From contig OZ244068.1 of NCBI GenBank assembly GCA_965215615.1, positions 248,001 to 312,000 of the forward strand: DNA of 64,000 bases, in the 5' to 3' direction. Shown here piece after piece: positions 7,313 through 16,166 of the stretch (position 1 is the first letter of the stretch; the number at the start of each line of letters is the position of its first letter). The notes below the pieces were generated by a model. The model was not told the origin of the DNA. It searched no databases and was given only the letters and a program-made list of their open reading frames with translations. Position numbers and translations under genes: made by a program. Source of the stretch: CBDATA01 sp965215615 (GTDB taxonomy: Bacteria; Acidobacteriota; Vicinamibacteria; Marinacidobacterales; Marinacidobacteraceae).

Positions 7313-8560
7313 TTACTGCGGCTCGCCGGGAGATGCCTCCCGATCTGGCAGGTAGGCCGTGCTCTCGGCGGCCTCCGGCGGAAAGACGATCTGCACTCCC
7401 CCATCGGGAAGGTTCTGCACGATCACGCAGCGATTGCGAATCTGGTAGCGGGATTCGGCGGGGAAACGGACGCTGCCTCCGGGAAGCAGGGAGTCGTCGA
7501 GCCGGGTCGCCGCGAGCGCGTCACGGATGGCGGCCGGATCGGTGGTACCGGCTTCGCCGATCGCATGGATCAGAACCCGCGCTGCCTCATAGGCCACCGC
7601 CGGGTAGTACTCGGCCACCGGCCCACCGTACCGGGCTTCGTACCGCTCGACGAAGCTGCGGGAGCGCGGATAAGGGAGTCGTCTCGTCCACCACTGGGCG
7701 GAGATCAGGTGGTTCACCGCCTCGCCGAGCCCGTCGCGCACCGACCGCTCGGGGCCGCGCGCCCCGTAGCTCACCGCGGCGTGGTCAAGCCCCTGCTCCA
7801 CATAGGCGCGATGCTGCAGCAGGAAATCGGGTTCGTGCGCGTCGGACAGGAACACATCGGCCGCAGCCGACCGGACCTTCACGATCAGCGAGGTGTGGTC
7901 ACTCGAAAGGTGCTCGAAAGACTCGTCCAGCACCAGTTGGAACCGGTCGGGATAGGCCTCCACTTCCGCGTGAACTCCGTCCCGGTACTCGCGTCCGTGG
8001 TCGGTGTTCTGCCAGACGAGCGCCACCCGGAGGGGTTGCGGAAGCCGGCCCTGATCCTGCTCCCAGCGCAGCCACTCGAGCGTGGTGGCGGCGAGCGATT
8101 CCACCGGGCTGAGCACTCCGAAGACCCACTCGTTGCCCTCGCGGAAGATGGACTGCGAAGCCCCTCCGGCGTTGACGAACGGCACGCCGCGACGCATCGG
8201 CACGATGACCTGCGACTGGACGAGCGGGGTGCTGTAGCTCGAAAGCAAGGCCGCCACCCGGTCCACCGCGATGAGCCGCTCCAGCAGGCTCGGCGAAATC
8301 GAAGCGTCGCTCTTGTCGTCGTAGAGGACGAGTTCGACCGGCCGCGGCGCGCCGTGCACCACGACTCCGCCGGCTTCATTCGCTTCGTCCACCGCAAGCT
8401 GGTAGCCGTTGCGGAGAAACGCTCCGGCGTTCGCATGGCGGCCGCTCAGCGGCAGCGCCGCTCCGATGCGCACCGTTTCATCCCCGGGCGAGCCGCAACC
8501 GAAGACTGACAGCAGCGCGAACAGGGCCAGGAGATTTGGACGAAAAGACAGCGGGCGCAC
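7313..8560 (-). CDS. ABC transporter substrate-binding lipoprotein, LivK type, first gene of the liv operon
   Basis: 415-residue type I periplasmic binding protein. The GTG start at 8560 gives a lipoprotein signal with lipobox-like SVFGC, then VRIGAALPLSGRHANAGAFLRNGYQLAVDEANEAGG, a standard LivK opening. The segment RVALVWQNTDHGREYRDGVHAEVEAY is the interdomain region. It lies upstream of livH in the same direction and so probably delivers substrate to this permease. The plus-strand relative at 2275-3666 is quite different in sequence, suggesting a second specificity. Confidence 0.9.
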   Translation of the reverse strand: MRPLSFRPNLLALFALLSVFGCGSPGDETVRIGAALPLSGRHANAGAFLRNGYQLAVDEANEAGGVVVHGAPRPVELVLYDDKSDASISPSLLERLIAVDRVAALLSSYSTPLVQSQVIVPMRRGVPFVNAGGASQSIFREGNEWVFGVLSPVESLAATTLEWLRWEQDQGRLPQPLRVALVWQNTDHGREYRDGVHAEVEAYPDRFQLVLDESFEHLSSDHTSLIVKVRSAAADVFLSDAHEPDFLLQHRAYVEQGLDHAAVSYGARGPERSVRDGLGEAVNHLISAQWWTRRLPYPRSRSFVERYEARYGGPVAEYYPAVAYEAARVLIHAIGEAGTTDPAAIRDALAATRLDDSLLPGGSVRFPAESRYQIRNRCVIVQNLPDGGVQIVFPPEAAESTAYLPDREASPGEPQ

Positions 8561-8634
8561 GGGCGGACTCGGCCTGCCTAGCGTACCAATCCGACGAAGC
8601 CCCCCCGCGTCCCGAGTCCTTACAATCCAGCGGT

Positions 8635-9465
8635 TTGCAGCATCCCTCTGGCCCGCCGCCGGTCCCCGGAGGCATTCCGCGCCTCGAAGTGCTTCCGGTG
8701 GAGGACATCGTCCGGCACGAGGAAACCGACCTCATGCGGGTCGCGGCGCTCCTCGAACGGCTGAGCGACGACCGCATCCTGCGAAACCCCCCGCTTTCGG
8801 CGGCCCTTCCCGACGGACGGCGGCTGCTGCTCGACGGCGCAAACCGGATCGAGGCGCTGACCCGCCTCGGTGTCCCCCACGCTCTCGTCCAGACCGAAGA
8901 CCCGGACGACCCGCGGCTCGGGCTTGGAACCTGGCACCACGTGATCCGGCCACGCGATGCCGAGGAGCTGGTGGATGACCCGCCCCCCGGCGTGGAGGCT
9001 TGCCACGAGGCGGCCCGCGAAGAAGCGATGGTCTGCCGGCTGACCCTGCCCGACGGGGCGAGCGTCACGTTCACCGGGAGCACCTCGCTCCGCAGCCGGG
9101 CCGAGGCGCTCCGGAAGATCGCCGGACGCCACACCCACCCACGTGCCCGGATCGGGCGGATGACCCGCCCGAATCTCGAAGAGGCGCGACTCGCCCACCC
9201 CGACCTCGGGGGAATCCTGAGCTATCCCGAATTCCGACTCGAGGAAATCCGCGAGCTCGCGGAGGCGGGAGGACGACTCCCCTCGGGGATCACCCGCCTG
9301 CTCGCTCCGAGCCGGGTGCTCGGTTTCCATCTGCCACTTTCCTTCCTGACCGCCAACCTGCCGCTCGAACAAAAGCGCCACCGCCTCGCCGACATGGTCG
9401 CCGAGCGGTTCCAGGCCGGCCGGGTGCGGTACTACGCGGAGCCGGTGTTCGTCTTCGACGACTGA
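8635..9465 (+). CDS. ParB/Srx-fold protein resembling SerK/SbnI-type serine kinases
   Basis: The N-terminal part has LEVLPVEDIVRHEETDLMRVAALLERLSDDRILRNPPL then LLLDGANRIEALTRLGVPHALVQ, the layout of the ParB/sulfiredoxin-like fold used by free-serine kinases SerK and SbnI. The C-terminal part (SGITRLLAPSRVLGFHLPLSFL, then RVRYYAEPVFVFDD) also matches how I remember those proteins end. The start is uncertain: TTG 8536 would overlap the divergent livK start at 8560, so I use TTG 8635; GTG 8689 and 8698 are further options. No partition genes are near, so plasmid partition is unlikely. Function is inferred from fold-level similarity only. Confidence 0.6.
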   Translation: MQHPSGPPPVPGGIPRLEVLPVEDIVRHEETDLMRVAALLERLSDDRILRNPPLSAALPDGRRLLLDGANRIEALTRLGVPHALVQTEDPDDPRLGLGTWHHVIRPRDAEELVDDPPPGVEACHEAAREEAMVCRLTLPDGASVTFTGSTSLRSRAEALRKIAGRHTHPRARIGRMTRPNLEEARLAHPDLGGILSYPEFRLEEIRELAEAGGRLPSGITRLLAPSRVLGFHLPLSFLTANLPLEQKRHRLADMVAERFQAGRVRYYAEPVFVFDD

Positions 9466-9471
9466 CTGCCA

Positions 9472-9655
9472 GCAGGCTGTGGGGAAACCGGCGTGAGCAC
9501 CGAGACGGGTGAGGCGCCCGCCTGGCAAGGCGCGTGAGGGAGTCATAGTCAGAGCGCTATTTCGACCGAAACGCAACGAAGAGCGAGCCGCCAGGCGAGT
9601 GTTCAGGCGGGATGCATCGCCCGGCGAATGCCGCGTCGGTTTCTCTACAGCCTGC
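9472..9655. mobile_element. MITE-like element, diverged copy A
   Basis: A 184-bp sequence bounded by imperfect terminal inverted repeats: GCAGGCTGTGGGGAAACCGG at one end and the reverse complement of a TTCTCTACAGCCTGC end at the other. It is in the opposite orientation to, and clearly homologous with, two copies at 51.15-51.51 kb. TA follows the right end, while the left flank reads CA, so the target duplication has decayed. It carries no reading frame of its own and lies between a ParB-like gene and yebC. Confidence 0.8.
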
Positions 9656-9682
9656 TAGCATTTCTGCCCCCGAGGGAGATTC

Positions 9683-10429
9683 GTGTCCGGACACAGCAAG
9701 TGGCATTCGATCCGCCACAAGAAGGCTCTCGTGGATGCCCGGCGGGGCAAGGCGTTCACGCGCCTGCTCAAGGAAGTCACGATGGCGGCCCGGCTTCATG
9801 GAGGCGACCTGCAGTTCAACCCCCGACTGCGCCTCGCGGTGGACAAGGCGAAAGCCGGCAACGTGCCCCGCGACAACATCGCGCGGGCGATCAAGAAGGG
9901 GACCGGAGAGCTCGACGGGTTCCGGCTCGAGGACGCGAGCTACGAGGGCTACGGCCCGGCCGGGGTGGCGGTCTTCGTCGAGGCGGCCACCGACAACCGG
10001 AACCGCACGGTGAGCGACGTGCGGCATCTCTTTTCGAAATACGGGGGAAACCTCGGCGAATCGGGGTCGGTCGGCTGGATGTTCGAGAAGACCGGGCAAT
10101 GTCTCGTTTCCAAGGACCAGGTGGAGGAGGAGGAGCTGATCGAACTGGTGCTCGCTCATGGCGGCGAGGATGTCCTCGACGATGCCGAACACTGGGATGT
10201 CCGGACTCCGCCAGAAGCGTTCGAGGCGGTTCGATCCGCGCTCGAGAAGCGGGGTATCCCCTGCGAGAGCGCCGAGGTGGCTTTCCTTCCGAATCAGCAC
10301 GTCCGGGTAACCGGTGCGGATGCCCGGAGGGTGCTTCAGTTGATGGAGGCACTCGAGGATCAGGAAGACGTGACCCAGGTCTGGGCGAACTTCGAACTGG
10401 ATGACGAAGAACTCGAAGCGGCGTCCTGA
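9683..10429 (+). CDS. yebC: YebC/PmpR-family protein
   Basis: 248-residue member of the YebC family (TACO1-like), implicated in translation of difficult peptide stretches and in transcription control. It opens MSGHSKWHSIRHKKALVDARRGKAF and continues with KAGNVPRDNIARAIKKGTGE and YEGYGPAGVAVFVEAATDNRNRTVSDVRHLFSKYGGNLGE, all strongly conserved. GTG start at 9683 after GGGAG. It is directly upstream of ruvC, as is common in many bacteria, and likely cotranscribed. Confidence 0.96.
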   Translation: MSGHSKWHSIRHKKALVDARRGKAFTRLLKEVTMAARLHGGDLQFNPRLRLAVDKAKAGNVPRDNIARAIKKGTGELDGFRLEDASYEGYGPAGVAVFVEAATDNRNRTVSDVRHLFSKYGGNLGESGSVGWMFEKTGQCLVSKDQVEEEELIELVLAHGGEDVLDDAEHWDVRTPPEAFEAVRSALEKRGIPCESAEVAFLPNQHVRVTGADARRVLQLMEALEDQEDVTQVWANFELDDEELEAAS

Positions 10430-10468
10430 GGAGGCCGGCACGGCTCGGGGGCTCCTCGCCCTCGCCAG

Positions 10469-11014
10469 GTGACCGACGGCTCGGGGACGGCTCCCGTGCG
10501 GAGTCGCCTGGTCGTGGGGCTCGACCCCGGATCCCTGGTTACCGGATGGGGTGCCGTCTCGGACCGGGAGGGAGCTCTCGGTGCCGAAGGACACGGCGCG
10601 GTACGCGTTCCGGGTGGAGCTTCGCTGACGGAGCGGCTCGGCTTTCTCTACCGGGAAATCCGGCAGGTGATCGAGCGGTTCGATCCGGATGAGATCGCGG
10701 TCGAAGCGGTCTTCGCCGCGCGAAACGCCCGCTCGGCGCTCGTTCTCGGACAGGCGCGTGGCGCGGTGCTGGCGGCGGCGGCCGGCCGTCGCTGCGCCGA
10801 ATACGCACCACGCTCCGTGAAGCAGGCGCTGACCGGATACGGCGGTGCCGGCAAGGATCCGGTGGCCGCGATGGTGGCGCGACGCCTCGGGCTCGACGAG
10901 ATCCCGAAACCGCAGGACGCGACCGATGCGCTGGCAGTGGCGATCTGCCACCTGGATGCGAGACGGGCCGAACGCCATCTCGACCGGGCCCGGCCCTCCC
11001 CCACCTCGTCGTGA
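10469..11014 (+). CDS. ruvC: Holliday junction resolvase RuvC
   Basis: Dimeric endonuclease that cuts Holliday junctions with RuvAB. The first catalytic aspartate is in LGLDPGS-like VVGLDPGSLVTGWG, the second acidic site in IAVEAVFAARNARSALVLGQARG, and the last pair in PQDATDALAVAICH. 181 residues from GTG 10469. Its stop overlaps the ruvA start as GTGA, giving coupled expression with ruvA. Confidence 0.95.
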   Translation: MTDGSGTAPVRSRLVVGLDPGSLVTGWGAVSDREGALGAEGHGAVRVPGGASLTERLGFLYREIRQVIERFDPDEIAVEAVFAARNARSALVLGQARGAVLAAAAGRRCAEYAPRSVKQALTGYGGAGKDPVAAMVARRLGLDEIPKPQDATDALAVAICHLDARRAERHLDRARPSPTSS

Positions 11015-11607
11015 TCGAAAGCCTCGCCGGAACGCTCGTTCGGAAGGGGAAGGACCAGGTGGTGATCGAGACCGGAGGCGTCGGGTTTTCGGTCCGCGTC
11101 TCGGTCGCGACCCTGGCAGCACTCCCCCCCGCCGGCTCCCCGGCGACCCTTGAGACCCGGATGCTCACCCATCGGGAAGACGCGCTTCTCCTCTACGGCT
11201 TCGCTTCCCCGGAGGAAGCGGATCTTTTCGACCGCCTTCGCGCGGTCCCGAAAGTGGGGCCCGGCGTCGCGCTGAAGCTGCTTTCCCTTTCGGCCTCCCA
11301 TCTCCGCGAAGCCATCCGCTCCCGCAACGTGAACGCGCTGTGCGCGGCCCCGGGGATCGGCTCCAAGCTGGCCCGGAGACTCATCACCGAGCTCGCCGAT
11401 GCCCTGCCCGACCCGGACGAAGATTTGGAAAAGGCCACGGCCGATCCGGAACGGGAGCAACTCGTGTCCGCGTTCTTGAACCTCCAGTTCACCGACCGGC
11501 GCCGGATCGAATCCCTCGCCGACGAACTGATGGCCGCGATGCCGGACGGGGATCTCGCCTCCCGGCTCCGCGCGGGGCTTTCCAAGCTGACCGGGCGCGG
11601 ATCCTGA
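11011..11607 (+). CDS. ruvA: Holliday junction branch-migration protein RuvA
   Basis: 198-residue tetrameric DNA-binding subunit. It opens with the OB-fold MIESLAGTLVRKGKDQVVIETGGVGFSV, followed by helix-hairpin-helix segments FDRLRAVPKVGPGVALKLLS and LCAAPGIGSKLARRLITEL, then an acidic linker and the C-terminal RuvB-binding domain. GTG 11011 overlaps the ruvC stop. The stop is followed after four bases by the start of the MutS-like gene. Confidence 0.95.
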   Translation: MIESLAGTLVRKGKDQVVIETGGVGFSVRVSVATLAALPPAGSPATLETRMLTHREDALLLYGFASPEEADLFDRLRAVPKVGPGVALKLLSLSASHLREAIRSRNVNALCAAPGIGSKLARRLITELADALPDPDEDLEKATADPEREQLVSAFLNLQFTDRRRIESLADELMAAMPDGDLASRLRAGLSKLTGRGS

Positions 11608-11611
11608 AACC

Positions 11612-13669
11612 GTGGTTTCGCTGAACACCGTCCTCGCCCGGGCGCGCCCCCGGCTCGAAACCGTGAAGAAATTGCAGCGGCGGGCGGGCTGGATATCCCG
11701 GCTCCGGCTTGGTGTTGCCGCGGTCGGGGTTCTGGTCGTCGCACAGGGAATCGAGGGCGGAATCGCGATTTCCTGGGCTCTTGCCCCGCTCTTCGTCTTC
11801 GTCATCCTGGCGATCGTTCACGAGCAGACCTGGCGGAAGATCAGGCGCGACGTGCGGATCGCCGAGTTCCATCACCGGGTTCTGAGCCGGATGGAGGCAG
11901 ACGTTTCCGGCGACGACGAGCGGCCCCGGTCCCTCGGAGAAGGGATCCGCAACCAGAGAGCGCGGCCCCGCCCCGGACTCCGGGAAGAGGAGCTGATGGT
12001 GGTGCGGCGGGATCGCGTCGCCCGGATCGGGAAAGGCCGCATCGCAGGGCTGAAACTCGACGAACATCTCGGGCTCTTCGGAAGCGGGGAACTCTTCGAC
12101 CGGATCGCCGACCATCGCACCGATGCCGGCGGCGAAACGCTCGCCTCCTGGATGCTCCGGCCGGCGACCCACCGCGAGTCAGCGCGCCGGCAGGAGGCGA
12201 TCCGGGAGCTGGCTCCGCGGGTAGAAATCCGCGAGGCGGTCGTCGCCACCGGGTGTCTGGATCGCTGGCCGGCGCGCCACGGAGTGCTCGCCGGCTGGTC
12301 CCGAAACGCTCTCCCCGCGGAGGAGCACGGGGAAGCCCTCGCCTGGCGGCGGCTCGCGGAGGCGGGCGAGCTCGGCGGGGATCCGGAGGAAGCCGAAGCG
12401 AAAGAAGCAGCGGACGGGAAGAGCGAGTCTCCCCCACCCTCGCCCGAACGGGTCGGACTCCTCACCGTTCTCGCGGGCATGCTCGGCGTGGCCAACGCTT
12501 CCGGCCTCGCGCTCTGGCTGGCCGGCCTCGCCGGCCCCGCCCCGCTCGCTGCCTCCTTGCTCCTTTCGATGCTCGTCGGGGCCTTCGTCCGCCAGATGAC
12601 CCGGAGCGCGGAAGCAGACTTCGACCGTCTCGAATCCGAAGTGGAGGGCCTGAAAGCCATGGCCCTCGCTCTCGGGGAAGCCGACTTCGAGTCGGAGGCG
12701 CTCCGGGAGCTCCGCGACCGGATCCGGGACGCCGAGCGGCCCCTCCGCCGCCTCGGACACCTCCGGACGCTGTTCGCGGTGCGGCGGAACCTGATGTTCA
12801 CACCGGTCGCCGCGCTCCTCTTCTGGGGAACCCATTTCGCCCTGCTGCTCCACCGCTGGCGGAGCCGCCACGAGACGGATCTCGGGCGCTGGAGCGCCGC
12901 CGCCGGCGAGTTCGACGCGCTGCTCGCGCTCTCCCAGTACGCCGACGAGCGGCCTGCGGACGAGTACCCCGAGTACGACGAGAAACGGGGATTCGCCGCG
13001 ATCGACCTCGGCCATCCCCTCATCCCCCGCGAGCGGCTGGCCCGCAACTCGCTCACCCTGGGAAGGGGAGATGCCGACTTCCTCATCATCACCGGGTCCA
13101 ACATGTCGGGAAAAAGCACCCTGCTGCGCGCCATCGGCGCCAACTTCGTGCTGGCCCGCCTCGGAGCGCCGGTCACCGCTTCCCGTTTCCGGCTGGGTCA
13201 GCTCGCGCTCGGCCCCTCGATTTCCTCCCATGATTCGCTTCGGGACGGGGTTTCCCGTTTCCTCGCCGAGCTCTTCTCGTTGCGTGCGGTGCTGGAGGCG
13301 GGAGCTGCCGGCGCTCCCCTGCTCTGTCTGCTGGACGAAGTTCTCGAAGGGACCAACTCCTCGGATCGCCGGGCTGCGGTGCGGGCGCTGCTCGAGGAGC
13401 TGGGCCGGCGCGGCGCGGTCGGCATCCTCACCACCCACGACCTCACCCTCACCGATCTCGCCCGCGAGCTGCCCGGCCGGATCCGGAACATGCACCTGAC
13501 CGAGCAGATCCAGGACGGGGTCATGCGCTTCGACTTCCAGTTGCGCGAGGGCGTGCTGGCCCAGGGAAACGCTCTTGAACTCATGCGCATCCTGAACCTT
13601 CCGACACCCGGGAGCGAGAGCGCGGAGTACACCGCCCTGCCGGATCTCCGGGCGGGGCAGGAGAACTGA
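11612..13669 (+). CDS. Membrane-anchored MutS-like ATPase inserted in the ruv operon
   Basis: 685 residues. Two hydrophobic stretches near residues 30-70 and two near 285-330 predict membrane anchoring; the C-terminal part carries the MutS ATPase: Walker A TGSNMSGKSTLLRAIG (around residue 495), Walker B LLCLLDEVLEGTNSSDR (around 572) and the H-loop GILTTHDLTLTDLA. No MutS mismatch-recognition domain (FxE) is seen. Proteins of this layout are annotated as MutS-family ATPases with unknown role. It lies between ruvA and ruvB; the sequence at its upstream junction (CTGAAACCGTGG) nearly repeats that at its downstream junction (CTGAAACGGTGG). GTG start. Confidence 0.85.
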   Translation: MVSLNTVLARARPRLETVKKLQRRAGWISRLRLGVAAVGVLVVAQGIEGGIAISWALAPLFVFVILAIVHEQTWRKIRRDVRIAEFHHRVLSRMEADVSGDDERPRSLGEGIRNQRARPRPGLREEELMVVRRDRVARIGKGRIAGLKLDEHLGLFGSGELFDRIADHRTDAGGETLASWMLRPATHRESARRQEAIRELAPRVEIREAVVATGCLDRWPARHGVLAGWSRNALPAEEHGEALAWRRLAEAGELGGDPEEAEAKEAADGKSESPPPSPERVGLLTVLAGMLGVANASGLALWLAGLAGPAPLAASLLLSMLVGAFVRQMTRSAEADFDRLESEVEGLKAMALALGEADFESEALRELRDRIRDAERPLRRLGHLRTLFAVRRNLMFTPVAALLFWGTHFALLLHRWRSRHETDLGRWSAAAGEFDALLALSQYADERPADEYPEYDEKRGFAAIDLGHPLIPRERLARNSLTLGRGDADFLIITGSNMSGKSTLLRAIGANFVLARLGAPVTASRFRLGQLALGPSISSHDSLRDGVSRFLAELFSLRAVLEAGAAGAPLLCLLDEVLEGTNSSDRRAAVRALLEELGRRGAVGILTTHDLTLTDLARELPGRIRNMHLTEQIQDGVMRFDFQLREGVLAQGNALELMRILNLPTPGSESAEYTALPDLRAGQEN

Positions 13670-13673
13670 AACG

Positions 13674-14702
13674 GTGGGGAACGAAGCGGGAACCGCACCC
13701 GACGAGGCCTACCACCTCGGCCTGCGACCACGCGGCTTCGACGACTACGTGGGCCAGCGCCCGGTGCTCGAACAACTGGAGATCAGTGTCCAGGCCGCGA
13801 GCCGGCGGGAGCAGGCTCTCGACCACGTTCTGCTCCACGGCCCGCCGGGGCTCGGGAAGACCTCGCTCGCCGCCGTCCTCGCTCACGAACTGGGTGTCAA
13901 CATGCACACCTCTTCCGGGCCGCTCATTCCCCGCACCGGGGACATGGTGGCGCTGCTGAACGTCCAGCAGGCGCGCGACATCCTGTTCGTGGACGAGATC
14001 CATCGCCTCGGCGCGGCGGTCGCCGAGGTTCTCTACCCGGCCATGGAAGACCGGTGCGTGGACATCATGGTGGGGGAAAAACTGGGTGCCCAGGCGCTCC
14101 GGCTGAACCTCGCGCCGTTCACGCTGATCGGGGCCACGACCCGGCCCGACCTCCTGCCCGGACCGCTCCGGGACCGGTTTCCGCTCACCCACCAGCTCGA
14201 GTTCTACGAAGAAGAGGAGATCGAGCGAATCCTGCTCCGCTCCGCCGAGGCGCTCGGTGCGGATCTCCGGGAGGATGCGGCGCGGGAAATCGCCGCCCGC
14301 TCGCGGGGCACGCCCCGGGTCGCGAACAACCTGCTCCGCCAGGTCCGCGATTACGCGGAGGTCCGGGGCGACGGAGTCATCGTCCGCAAGCTCGCCACGA
14401 AGGCGCTCGAACTCGCCCACATCGACGAAGAGGGTCTCGACCGCTTCGACCGTCGCGTCCTGACCAATCTCTGCGACAACTTCGGCGGCGGCCCGGTGGG
14501 CATCGCCAACCTCGCGGCGACTCTCGGGATGGACACCCGGACCCTCGAAGAGGTGCGCGAGCCGTATCTGATCTACTGCGGATTCCTCGAACGGACCGCC
14601 CGCGGCCGGATCGTGACCCCGAAAGGGAGTCGCCACGTGGGCCGGTCTCTCGCCGGCCCCCTCTTCAGGGAAAGCGAAAAGGAGAGCGAAACGGCCGGGT
14701 GA
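13674..14702 (+). CDS. ruvB: Holliday junction branch-migration helicase RuvB
   Basis: 342-residue AAA+ motor. FDDYVGQRPVLEQLEISVQAA, Walker A HGPPGLGKTSLA (residues 55-66), DILFVDEIHRLGAAVAEVLYPAMED and the arginine-finger and sensor region TLIGATTRPDLLPGPLRDRF are typical. The C-terminal winged helix reads GFLERTARGRIVTPKGSRHVG. GTG start at 13674. The stop overlaps queA as GTGA. Confidence 0.96.
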   Translation: MGNEAGTAPDEAYHLGLRPRGFDDYVGQRPVLEQLEISVQAASRREQALDHVLLHGPPGLGKTSLAAVLAHELGVNMHTSSGPLIPRTGDMVALLNVQQARDILFVDEIHRLGAAVAEVLYPAMEDRCVDIMVGEKLGAQALRLNLAPFTLIGATTRPDLLPGPLRDRFPLTHQLEFYEEEEIERILLRSAEALGADLREDAAREIAARSRGTPRVANNLLRQVRDYAEVRGDGVIVRKLATKALELAHIDEEGLDRFDRRVLTNLCDNFGGGPVGIANLAATLGMDTRTLEEVREPYLIYCGFLERTARGRIVTPKGSRHVGRSLAGPLFRESEKESETAG

Positions 14703-15724
14703 GGACCGCCGATTTTTCCTTCTCCCTGCCGGCGGAACGGGTCGCGCAAGAACCGGCGAAGCATCGAACCGCCTCCCGGCTGCTCCATCTGCGGGCTGAC
14801 GGGACCACTTCGCACCACCGCTTCGCCGACCTGCCGGAACTGCTCCGGCCCTCCGATCTGCTGGTCCGGAACGACACCCGGGTCTTTCCGGCGCGGCTTC
14901 GGGTCAAAAAGGCGCGCACCGGGGGACGGGTCGAGCTGCTCGCGCTTCCCGGATCCAGCGGCCCGGAATTCGAGGCGCTGGCCCGTCCGGCGCTCCGGGA
15001 AGGGACGCGGCTCGAAGCCGGGGAGGGCATCCAACTGGAGGCCCTCGCGACCGCTCGCGAAGGAAGCCGTCGCATCCGGATACTCGCGGGTGCGGGAGAT
15101 GTCTTCGAGCTCGCCGAGCGGATCGGCGAGACCCCGCTGCCGCCCTACATCCGCCGTCCCGCCGGCGAAGCGCCGGAGGATCGCGGCCGCTACCAGACGG
15201 TCTATGCGAAACGCGACGGATCGGTGGCCGCGCCGACCGCCGGGCTCCACTTCTCGGAAGAAACCTTCCGAAGGCTCCGCGAGCGCGGCATGGAAACCGC
15301 CGACCTCACCCTCCACGTCGGCTACGGGACGTTCGCCCCGGTGCGCGTCTCCGACCCGCGGGAGCATCGGCTCGAATCCGAGTGGTATCACCTCCCGGAC
15401 TCCACCCGCCGGGCAGTCGGCCGGGCAGAGCGGGTGGTTGCGGTGGGGACCACCACGGTCCGGGTGCTCGAAAGCCTCGGCCGGAACCCGGACACCTTCC
15501 CGGAAACCGGGGCAGCCGATCTGCTCATCCTGCCGGGGCACCGCTTCCAGGTGGTGGATGCGCTGCTCACCAACTTCCACCTCCCCGAGAGCTCGCTGCT
15601 GATGCTGGTCGCGGCGCTCGCCGGCAGGGAGCCGGTGCTCGCTGCCTACCGGGAGGCGGTGCGGGAGCGCTACCGCTTCTACTCCTACGGCGATGCCATG
15701 CTCGTCGAACGTCCCGCCGCGTAG
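14699..15724 (+). CDS. queA: S-adenosylmethionine:tRNA ribosyltransferase-isomerase QueA
   Basis: 341-residue enzyme that moves the ribosyl part of SAM to preQ1 in tRNA, making epoxyqueuosine. Conserved blocks include LLVRNDTRVFPARL, PLPPYIRR, RYQTVYAKRDGSVAAPTAGLHF, LHVGYGTFAPVR and TNFHLPESSLLMLVAAL. GTG 14699 overlaps ruvB; the open frame upstream is only a shadow of ruvB. The ruvB-queA linkage is common in bacteria. Confidence 0.96.
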   Translation: MRTADFSFSLPAERVAQEPAKHRTASRLLHLRADGTTSHHRFADLPELLRPSDLLVRNDTRVFPARLRVKKARTGGRVELLALPGSSGPEFEALARPALREGTRLEAGEGIQLEALATAREGSRRIRILAGAGDVFELAERIGETPLPPYIRRPAGEAPEDRGRYQTVYAKRDGSVAAPTAGLHFSEETFRRLRERGMETADLTLHVGYGTFAPVRVSDPREHRLESEWYHLPDSTRRAVGRAERVVAVGTTTVRVLESLGRNPDTFPETGAADLLILPGHRFQVVDALLTNFHLPESSLLMLVAALAGREPVLAAYREAVRERYRFYSYGDAMLVERPAA

Positions 15725-15737
15725 AATCGCCCGCGCC

Positions 15738-16166
15738 ATGCGTCCGAAAGTCGAGAGCGGAGTTCCCTGGGAAACCGAGTACGCCTACTGCCGGGCGATC
15801 CGGGTGGGAGACCGCATCCTGGTTTCCGGCACCACCGCCACCGGCGAGGACGGCCCGGTCGCCCTCGGGGATGCCGAAGGGCAGACCCGCCACGCGCTCG
15901 GCAAGATCCGGGACGCTCTGGAATCGCTCGGTGGCTCGCTCGAAGACGTGGTGCGGACCCGGATCCACGTGAAGCCGGGGGCCGATTGGGAGGCGGTGGC
16001 GCGGGTGCACGGCGAGTGGTTCCGCAACATCCGTCCCGCCTGCACGCTCACCTTCGCGGAGCTGGTGGGCGAGGAGTATCTGGTCGAGATCGAAGTGGAG
16101 GCGGTGGTCGATGCGACTCAGATGTCGTCTGCCGGAGGCAGTTCGCGCAGGATCTCCTCCTTGTAG
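15738..16166 (+). CDS. RidA/YjgF-family deaminase-like protein
   Basis: 142-residue RidA-fold protein that probably hydrolyses reactive enamine/imine intermediates released by PLP enzymes. GVPWETEYAYCRAIRVGDRILVSGTTA, LGDAEGQTRHALGKIRDALESLGGSLEDVVRTRIHVK and FAELVGEEYLVEIEVEAVV match the RidA fold; the arginine of the substrate site is at RTRIHV. ATG 15738 is 13 bases after queA. The last 17 residues are encoded across the 3' end of the convergent deaminase gene. Sitting tail-to-tail with a PLP enzyme fits its role. Confidence 0.88.
   Translation: MRPKVESGVPWETEYAYCRAIRVGDRILVSGTTATGEDGPVALGDAEGQTRHALGKIRDALESLGGSLEDVVRTRIHVKPGADWEAVARVHGEWFRNIRPACTLTFAELVGEEYLVEIEVEAVVDATQMSSAGGSSRRISSL

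Noticed and set aside
9557..11122. 521-codon minus-strand frame across yebC and ruvC
   Set aside because: Antisense shadow of two highly conserved genes.
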